The translations under genes and the position numbers were made by a program. The notes under the pieces are model-generated. The model saw only the letters and a program-made list of their open reading frames with translations, was not told the DNA's origin and did not search any database. 64,000 bases of DNA from Vesta saturnalis (lineage: Eukaryota; Arthropoda; Insecta; Coleoptera; Lampyridae), in assembly GCA_036346205.1 (NCBI GenBank), contig JARFJB010000002.1, positions 5,155,501 to 5,219,500 on the forward strand, written 5' to 3'. Position 1 is the stretch's first letter. Each line of letters starts with the position of its first letter. Positions 56,631 to 64,000 of the stretch are shown here, one piece after another.

Positions 56631-56799
56631 ATAATAACTATTCAACTAACATTCATTTTTACAAGTTTAATTAGATGTTATAAAACTCTGATTTTTGTAG
56701 TTCCTTAACTAAGTGAAATAGGACCTAGGTTCATATAACATTTTTTTGTTCAAAATAACGTCGAGAGCATATTGCCAATGTTTATTACACACATCCTGT

Positions 56800-59700
56800 A
56801 TAGACATGTTTGTTTAAATACATCCTGTTTTGTTATTTTTGTACCTACTATTGGTGACAAATTACACACCAGCCATGTAATACTACATTTGAAATGAAAC
56901 TAAAGCAAAATATTATTCAAAAGTTGAATAACTATCCTTGAATAATGGCATAAAAATCTCGATACTTTTTACCCTTCAATACTATAATATACAGTATTAA
57001 TTAAAGTATCAAATCTTAAATCCTTTATTAGAAAAACTACAATTGACATAGTGTTACTTTTTTTCATAAGTTCTTACACAATACTTTATTATTCACATTA
57101 TTAAAAATACCGATATTAATTAACAACAAACAATAATAAGATACCTAATTACTGACATATGCAACAACTAAGCGAAGTTGAAGTCACAGGTCTCCATTTG
57201 GAACCTTGTGGTGTATACAAATATTCTGAACTATTAATTTACAAACATATTTCCTTGAAACTATGTTTTTAATATGTAGTGCTAATGATATATTAATACT
57301 ACATCAATGGCAGTTACTATGAACCAAAGGCAATAAAAAAAGACACTGCCCTACTTAAGGTGAACACAAGTTTATGCGCACATTCGCGGCACATATGGGC
57401 ACTAGTGTTTTAAAAACTAATTATGTCTAATTTCATATTTCATTTTGTTTTATTTATCTTAATCCTTAACCTATTTGTTCATAATCAAGTGTTACGTAAA
57501 ATATGGGGTTTTTGTAAAATAATCACTTCATATACAAATTCACAATGGACCATGATACAATCAAATAAAAGGTAAGTTTTAAATGTAAAATTAACAGTTA
57601 AAATTGGAATTTTCGTTAGATTGGGAAGTGTAATGGAAGTATTTGAAGAGAGAGTTACAAGGGCAGGTTAGAGAGTAAATATTTATAGGCTGCATTACAT
57701 TCAGGACCGAATTGTATATTGCACAAATGGAGGGTAAATAGAAAGGTACATGTAGTAGTTAAGTCATTACTTTTTAGAAGTCAACGTTATGTATACATAA
57801 ACATAAAGTATGTATAAATGCAAGTGTGTTTCATTGATATTTACATTTTGCAAGCAAGTATATTTTAACATAGAAATACACTTCCAGTGTAGTTTATATT
57901 ATTATACATCTCAAGGAAAACAGGTTTTATTAAGTAACGCTTAAAAAAATACTGGAATGGACATTCCTTCAATTATTACAAAATATTACGATGATGTAAA
58001 AAGGTGACCACAAACTTTTAAGAAGACTTAAATTTCTATTATGGGGCTTTCACTTATATTCTTATTTCTGTTTATTCCAAGTAACCACATTTTTATATAT
58101 CCGAATTGCACAATGTGCATATTTCTTAATAGGAGTTCATTTCACATTTAATATAGTATTTAAAACTTGGAACAAAAGCACCTGGAAAATGTGAAAATGT
58201 GTTAGCATAGTAGTGGCCAGTTACCAATTGTTGGATTGCAGCAGGTGGTGATATCAGAGAAATTATTTGCTAAATTATGTTGTATTACTCTAACTTTCTC
58301 TGATTTTTATAGTTTCTTTGTACATGTAGTATGACGGTTTGCTTAATCAATACAAAATCATAATTATCATTCTTTATAATAATATAATAGTCACATATTT
58401 AATTTGTACATTATTGAAAACAATTGAATGTTTCACAGTTTTAATCAAATTCAAGTTAACTGATATAGAACTGAAATATAAATAAATTCTCGAAAATAGA
58501 CAAATGGCCTTCCAATTTGTGGTAACTGTACTGGTTCATTGGGTTACTTTTAATATGCGACAAGTATGTCAATGTCATTATTGGTTATAGCACTTTTAAG
58601 GGGAGGATCTCAGTATGTTTTAAACATTGTCTAGAGAAACAACCTTACTTTTAAGGAGCTCACTCACTTTAATTCTGCTATTCCAAGCATGATTCACTAT
58701 ATTTCAACAAAATTCATACCATATTGTTATTCACAAATTCACATAGAAAAGTGATAGATTTAGTGGTTGTATAAAAGGCCTCTGAAACTTTAAATGTATG
58801 TTCTGCCATATCCACCACATTCTGCTATCACTAGTAGCTTATTATGTATACCAAAGACACTTCTTTATGGCAAGTGCTTTTTGCAAAGACAATATAGTTT
58901 GCATTTAGATTTGATCGCACCTTTTTATATAGGTGAAATAAAAGATCATAATTTATTATTTCTTATATTGTAATTAGACAGCAAATATATTTTATGCAAA
59001 ATAAATATAAGGTTAAGCAACTAAAAATTGGCACTAATTTTTGCTTTCAAGATAGCGACGCATCGTTAACAAATTTGAAAACAGCAGCTAGATAGCGTTG
59101 TCTAATTACAGAATTAGTGGAAACAAAGAATTACTGTTCTAATAAAAATTCAAACCAGGAAATACGGTTTAAATTTTGAAAAAAATAAAAAAAATAAGTG
59201 TCTGATCAGCCATTCTGTCAAAGGCAGTTCCCAGGTTTGTTTTTTAGAAACATCCTCGTACAGTGAATATTTCAATAAACGAAGATTACAGCATTTTCTA
59301 GATGAATATTATCCCCAAAAGTGCTACAGTTTTTGACCAGTTAGACTATTATGTATTTGTAGTTGTAGATATTTTCAGAGAACTAGGGTAAAATGGGTGG
59401 AAAAAGAAAGCAATCCTCCAAACGTTCCTAGTTACCACTAATTTGACGTTTTTGGACTGAAAAGTATACTTATATATGTGGACTGGAGAAATCGAACTCC
59501 AAGTAAAGTTAAGCATTAAAACCACATTAACCTTTACTTTAAAAGACTACAACAACATAAGTAAAATATTTCTGCATACTTGTGATAAAGCCATAATTAA
59601 GTTTTGGATTTGTTTATTGCATTAAGTAAACATTTACAATATATACTATCAATTTTTAATTGTTAAACTTACAAGTTCTCCAGTTGGAATTGAAATAAAA

Positions 59701-59830
59701 ATATGAACTAATATTTTTTATTTTCTATTTCTAATTTTATAAATATGGGAACTATTAAAATAGCAATTGATACTTGATGCAATAACAGTTTAGGTATTAA
59801 CATATGTTTTGAGCTTATTGCAGTATTGGG
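56800..59830. other. No gene recognised (3.0 kb)
   Basis: AT-rich sequence without open frames of note and without TIRs or tandem repeats that I can see. It could be intron or 3' UTR of an unseen gene. Confidence 0.5.
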
Positions 59831-60420
59831 GTGGAAAATTCGTTTGTCTTGCTGTTTTTTGGAAGAGAACCAATCACAAAAGTGAGAGGCAAAATACTTC
59901 TTCATGTTAAAAGAAGAATCTCAATCCACCAAATTGGGGGATTATGGAGAGAATCTCAGAGGATCAAATATTGGGGAACCTATAGGATAAAGACACCAGA
60001 GCACAGTGTTTAATAGAAGGCAAATTTGTTGTGAGACTAAGATTGGTAATGAGTCGAAAGCTTTCTTTGGATAGTATAAAAAACTCTAAAGGTGGTTGAG
60101 GAGGGCAATCTCAGGTGTGAAAATAGTACTCCAGATTAGGCTTAAGGGTGTACATGAATTGGTCGGTGAGAACTATTTCCGGAGCAGAAAGAGGAATCCA
60201 CATATTTTATCAGCTGAAGGTCCGATCTGGACTGAATTGTGGTGTCATATGTTTAGTATTGCGTGTGAATTGGTGTATTGATGGAGAATAGAAGATTGTT
60301 GTGAATGAGGAATGAAGTGAAGAAAACACAGACCCTTAAGGGACTCCTGCATTGATGGTGAATAAGTACATGTACATAGTTTTGGCTTTTTGAGCTTTGA
60401 GGACAATATACTGTACCTAT
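59830..60420 (-). pseudogene. Possible heavily decayed non-LTR RT fragment
   Basis: On the minus strand near 60,350 a segment reads INAGVP then a stop then GSV, matching the INAGVPQGSV of the RT in the tandem units. Downstream pieces (PKKAFDSLPILVSQ near 60,060) recall the QKRAIRLINDP region. The frame is broken every 30-50 residues. The similarity is suggestive only. Confidence 0.35.
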
Positions 60421-61127
60421 TCAAGACCACTAATCTGTTTTATTTCAAGGGAGGCCAAGATGTTCTGGATTGCTTTTCTTCGATCTTGTAAGTAATTGTT
60501 CATAACGTTTGTAAGCGTATTTAGAGTAGAATTGGACAAAGATTGTTTGCAAAATAGTTCAGATTTGCTTTGATTTCTTATTATTTTGTTACGAGAGAGG
60601 TTTGTTCCTGATGCAGGAACTTTTTGATTTCTCTACTGAATATTTGCACTAATTTTTTGTCTGTATGTTTGTGTGATGCTTTTTGGAACTAGGGTTTACC
60701 AGATTCTTTGGACGGAATGAATGACTAAATCCCCACCAGAATTGCACTGGTAATTTGAAAATGTGAAAAAAAGAAGACAATAAGCAGCATAAAGTGCCTG
60801 TTCGGATTCAAACTTTTATTTTTAACAGAAATTTACTACTTTGCGTTGATTTGGTGCGTTAGCTAATCATAATATCATGTGTCCTTATTACATTTGATTA
60901 TTCTGTCTCAACATACAGACCTGACTACCTATTCTTCAATAGTTTAAAGGTGGGGTTGCAATTACTATGTATATGAAGGACAAGCCATTATTATTGAGAA
61001 TGAAGAAATTAGGCAGGCCATAGAAAAAAAATGTATCCTCAGTAAGAGCGACTCTATACTTGACATTTGCCGCTTCATTTCCTAATTTATCTTAAATAGC
61101 ATTTGCAAAAGATAGTTTCAAGTTTCG
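60421..61127. other. No gene recognised
   Basis: No coding signal or repeat structure seen before the mariner remnant. Confidence 0.5.
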
Positions 61128-61735
61128 CAAGTGTGGTGAAAAAAGGGAATTAACCCGAGAACATTTTCGCATAATGGTTTATTGTGACTTTAAGAAAGTG
61201 CGCATGGCTGCAAAGAATGTTTGAAATCAACATTTGGCGATCAGCCCCTTCCTTGGAGATGGTACAAGAAATTCGAACGTGGAAGAACTACAGTTGATCA
61301 CCAGAAAGGCGCAGGCCCTCCCATTACCGTTGTGACAGAGGAAAACATTGCTGCTGTGAAGAAGATTATGGATACACATAACTAGTTACGCCGTAGTAGA
61401 GGCTCAACTGGGGATTGGATCCTCATTTGTGACTACCTTCATCTGAAAAAAGTCGTAAGGTGTTTTGTACCCTATCATCTTACAGATTTTCAAAAAGCAG
61501 GATGAATACGAATTTGCTAAGAAACTCTTAACATTGCTTGAGAATGGTGGACACCAAATTCGAAAATTGTAACAGGCGATGAAACTTGCATACCATTTTT
61601 CGTCATGCCAACTTGGTGAGAGAGCAGCGTATGGATCCATGAAGACGAGGCCACACCAACAATAATCAAAGCAGCGAGCAATGAAGAAAGTAATACACGC
61701 TGTGTTCTTTAGAAGTAACGGTCTAGTGACCGCTA
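61128..61735 (+). pseudogene. SETMAR-like mariner transposase, truncated at TTAA
   Basis: Across several frames: REHFRIMVYCDFKKVRMAAK (first helix-turn-helix), WYKKFERGRTTVDHQKGAGP-like linker, ITVVTEENIAAVKKIMDTH, AEAQLGIGSS (second domain) and LTDFQKAGxxEFAKKLLTLL. Then IVTGDETCIPFF with the first catalytic Asp (about 61,580), WIHEDEATPTIIKAA and AVFFRSNGLVTAI. The gene stops exactly at 61,736, where a TTAA and a piggyBac-type end begin. The rest of the catalytic domain is not seen in the window. It was already decayed, with many stops. Confidence 0.8.
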
Positions 61736-63110
61736 TTAACCCAATACAGCCTACCGTATGATTTACCATACAGAGGTTATGTCTGTTTACTTCTGAACGT
61801 AGTAAAGATATCTGCACAAAGGTGACTTTGTTTGCAGTTAAAAAAGTGTTTTTTGACTACTCAACTTTGTTTTTATTGTGATAAGTACTAAAGTTTTTGA
61901 TAATTGTTAGGTTTACATACGAAATTCTTTAGTCGTACTATTTTGTTAGATACGAAATGAGTCATAGGTAAGGTTATGTTTTCAATATTTTTTTAATTAG
62001 TGTATAAAATGGCTCTAGCTGTCAGATTTAGTTAACGTATTTATTACCAATGGTGACTACATAATTGTCTAATAGTTTACGAACGATTTTGTAAACACCA
62101 GAGCTCCAAAAACTTTGTGTATGATATATCATACCATAGGGATACATGCGTAACTATATACGATTGTTTACCGTTTCAGAAAGAAATACAATCCACTGAA
62201 TGCTAAGAGATGCTGCAGAAGAGCTTCTACATTATTTAGAGGAACTAGAGTCGGATGATGATGAGCTTCAATAAGTAAAGGACTGTGATCGGTTAGATTT
62301 GGTGTTGTTACCACCTCAAGACGGGCAAGATAGTGACATGGATGATGCTCCTAGTGATGGTGAAGAGATCGGTAACATATGATATTGGCAAAAACGTTCT
62401 AAAGCAGCCAATAGATACTATTACTGTAAATTAGAATAAGGAGAAATGTGCACTACGGCTAGAAAAAGTTGATAAACCTGAATGTTTTAGTGATGATGAC
62501 GTACCATTCGCGCAATGAATAAAAAGAACCAGTAAAGAAATAATGGTGAAAAAGAGTAGGAAAAATACAAAAAAATAGAATTGGACAGATTGTAATCTAG
62601 TTTGTAGAACAGAAAAAGAGAAATTAAAAATTGCTAAAACTCCAGAGCCTGATATGGTAAAGAGAATAAAAGGTAAAAATCATAAATCAATTGATATGTT
62701 TAAGTTGTTTTTTCCGAAGGATTTCATACAATTCATTTGCGATGAAACCCGAAAATATGCAATTTTTAAAGGCAAACATGATTTTTCTGTTTACTCAAGA
62801 TAGGTATCTATATTTATTTTGCAATTTTACTATTGTCAGGTTATTGTAAAATTACATATAGGCGACTGTATTGGGAAACAAAAGCCGATGTTCTAATTCT
62901 GTATTTAGTAAGGAACAGATTTGATATGATTCATCGTTACTTTCATCTGAATGATAATACCGCTATTGACCCTAACAATAGACTTTACAAAGTACAACCG
63001 TTAATAGACCATATAAATAATGTTTCTCAAGATTTAGATAAACCACTTGGAACATGGTTTTCTGTAGACAAAGCAATGCAGCCCTACTACGGGCGACATA
63101 ATATGAAGCA
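61736..63110 (+). pseudogene. piggyBac-like transposase (PGBD3 type), 5' end at TTAA
   Basis: The element begins TTAACCCAATACAGCCTACC at 61,736. Coding sequence appears at about 62,203 (MLRDAAEELLHYLEELESDD, then DLVLLPPQDGQDSDMDDAPS), broken by stops. It continues with MFKLFFPKDFIQFICDETRK (about 62,700), then YRRLYWETKADVLILYLVRN, IHRYFHLNDNTAIDPNNRLY and the core TWFSVDKAMQPYYGRHNMKQ at about 63,050-63,110. The family motif is SIDEAM..YYGRH, so the catalytic Asp is kept but the next residue is Lys instead of Glu. The protein is cut at 63,110 by SINE family B. No 3' end was found before the window edge. Confidence 0.85.
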
Positions 63111-63230
63111 ATTAAAAATTATTATTAATTTTATTAAAGACAGAAATAAAAAGTTTACGTCGAGTATGATTTGAACCTACGACCTGTACTTTGCTTGAGT
63201 ACCGCGCTAACCAACTGCGCTATTGAGCAT
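63111..63230 (-). repeat. SINE family B with complete tRNA-like head
   Basis: Read on the minus strand: TCAATAGCGCAGTTGGTTAG (A box) from about 63,226, CGCGGTACTCAAGCAAAGTA (anticodon arm, loop CAAGCAA), GGTTCAAATCA (B box), then CGACGTAAACTTTTTATTTC and the AT-rich tail ending at 63,111. The head resembles tRNA-Ile (UAU) in the GCGCAGTTGGTTAGCGCG part, but position 33 is A, not U. This copy defines the full head of the family found in truncated form at 3,995-4,067 and 10,155-10,274. Confidence 0.7.
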
Positions 63231-63495
63231 CAAGCCCCAATCAATGAAAATTTTGTCTTTATGTATGTTGAACTGATGTAAATTCTAAATATAATGAGAT
63301 TACAATCAAATTACTTATATTAATGGAATGTGAGCCTGCAATATCGCAAGGATACACACATACCAAAGCAACTTGACTAATATTAATTTATTATAAGTTT
63401 TGTTATGAACAAATAGGTAATTAAAAATTGTTATTAATTTATTATTTATTGAATTTCGATAGGGCAGTTCGCTCTAGCAAAGTACAGGTCGTACA
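63231..63495. other. Repeat debris, including a SINE-B piece at 63,473-63,493
   Basis: 63,390-63,440 repeats the 10,085-10,140 sequence. CTCTAGCAAAGTACAGGTCG at 63,473 is the tRNA-like anticodon arm of family B, cut just where the GC-rich island starts. Confidence 0.55.
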
Positions 63496-64000
63496 TTTTC
63501 ACCCCTAATTAAGGCCTCAGCCTTTGTAGGGTAGGCCACGCCCCCTAGTTTCTGATTGGTGCATGGACTCCGCCCCCTGTTTTCTGGTTGGTTACTGGGC
63601 GGGGCTTGTTGGCCATGGTGGGAAATTAAAAAATGGTATTCTAATAAGGGGCTCTTAAGACAGGTATAGGACGGCCCCTGGTTTCTGATTGTTGGCTGCC
63701 ATTTTGTTTTTTAATTATGCCCTCTGGCTTATAATTGGTCCTTAGCCTACTACTCAACCGCTGTGCTCTGATTGCAGGAGTAAGTCTCTGCATTCTGATT
63801 GGTTATGGCGGGAAATTTGAATTTGTATTCTAGTAAGGGGCCCTAATACTAACTTGCAAGACAGGTGTAGGGCTTCGCGTTCAGGGTTTTGCCCCCCCTT
63901 CACCTGGCCCCTAGGCGTGAAATCTGAATTTGTATTTGAGTCTGCAGGTTATAGTGGGAAATTTGAATCTGTATTCTAATAAGGGGACCCTAACGCTAAC
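63496..64000. repeat. GC-rich tandem-repeat island with CCAAT/GC-box-like motifs
   Basis: Composition changes sharply from AT-rich to GC-rich at about 63,496. A unit of the type GGTTATGGCGGGAAATTTGA, TTTGTATTCTAGTAAGGGGC, CCTAA recurs at about 63,611, 63,801 and 63,947, with a partial copy near 63,915. TTCTGATTGGT-like motifs (inverted CCAAT) occur at about 63,549, 63,580, 63,683, 63,762 and 63,793. GC boxes (CGCCCCCT or GGGCGGGG) occur near 63,539, 63,570 and 63,597. No open frame. The island runs off the window edge. Confidence 0.75.

Larger units (their letters stand above)
51213..56798 (-). mobile_element. Mariner-like element split by nested insertions (outer layer)
   Basis: The left end is TA then CAGGGTGGTTTATAATGGGT at 51,213. 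The right end, read in inverse from 56,798, is CAGGATGTGTGTAATAAACA next to TA. Subterminal sequence ACATTATTTTGAACAAAACA, then TGAACCTCCTAGGTCC, pairs with CGTTATTTTGAACAAAAAAA and TGAACCTAGGTCC at the other end. These are TIRs of about 120 bp or more separated by 5.6 kb. Between them are this element's own transposase (minus, 51.6-52.1 kb), a complete piggyBac (52,461-55,583) and an RT fragment (55.78-56.63 kb). Confidence 0.85.

Noticed and set aside
63151..63226. Possible functional tRNA gene (minus strand)
   Set aside because: A and B boxes and an anticodon arm are present, but the acceptor ends do not pair, U33 is A, and the unit runs into a tail shared with other SINE-B copies.

Overview
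The window looks like intergenic and intronic DNA of an insect (or a close arthropod). It is AT-rich, its introns are about 50 bp, and it is packed with decayed animal transposons. The only host gene I can support is a five-exon stretch on the + strand at 49,291-50,611. It encodes the conserved SAY region of PHF10/SAYP (Drosophila enhancer of yellow 3), a subunit of the PBAP-type SWI/SNF remodeller. There are no bacterial operons, no CRISPR array and no convincing functional tRNA or rRNA gene.

Layout. 1-8 kb: a tRNA-Ala-type SINE (minus strand), a broken hAT transposase split by a second SINE, and a broken DUF7869-like putative transposase. 8.8-18.5 kb: a dead Crypton (tyrosine recombinase), a short palindrome, two mariner-like elements with long terminal inverted repeats (TIRs; 10.55-13.34 and 14.38-16.23 kb), a second SINE of the first family in opposite orientation, a foldback relative of the mariner group, and copia gag remnants. 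21-26 kb: a piggyBac pseudogene and a complete-ended PIF/Harbinger element (23.46-25.95 kb) with a transposase antisense to a spliced MADF-BESS gene. 26.66-37.19 kb: two nearly identical 5.26 kb units in tandem, each with a dead mariner and a minus-strand CR1/L2-like non-LTR retrotransposon. 37.2-48.2 kb: a second dead Crypton, a 259 bp MITE, and more mariner-like and reverse-transcriptase debris. 49.3-50.6 kb: the PHF10-like gene. 51.2-56.8 kb: a transposon nest in which a mariner-like element was split by a piggyBac that was itself split by a non-LTR insertion. 59.8-63.1 kb: RT debris, and a SETMAR-like mariner cut at a TTAA by another piggyBac. 63.5-64.0 kb: a GC-rich tandem-repeat island with CCAAT- and GC-box-like motifs, unlike anything else in the window.

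The strongest theme is one mariner-like group present at least six times (10.5, 14.4, 16.7, 41-43, 45.8 and 51.2 kb). Its members have a DUF4817-like N-terminal helix-turn-helix, a DDE core with 36 residues between the second and third Asp in the three copies where this can be counted, CAGG-type ends next to TA, and unusually long TIRs. Apart from the PHF10-like gene nearly every coding stretch is broken. The transposase at 14.8-16.0 kb is the least damaged, with a single apparent frameshift.
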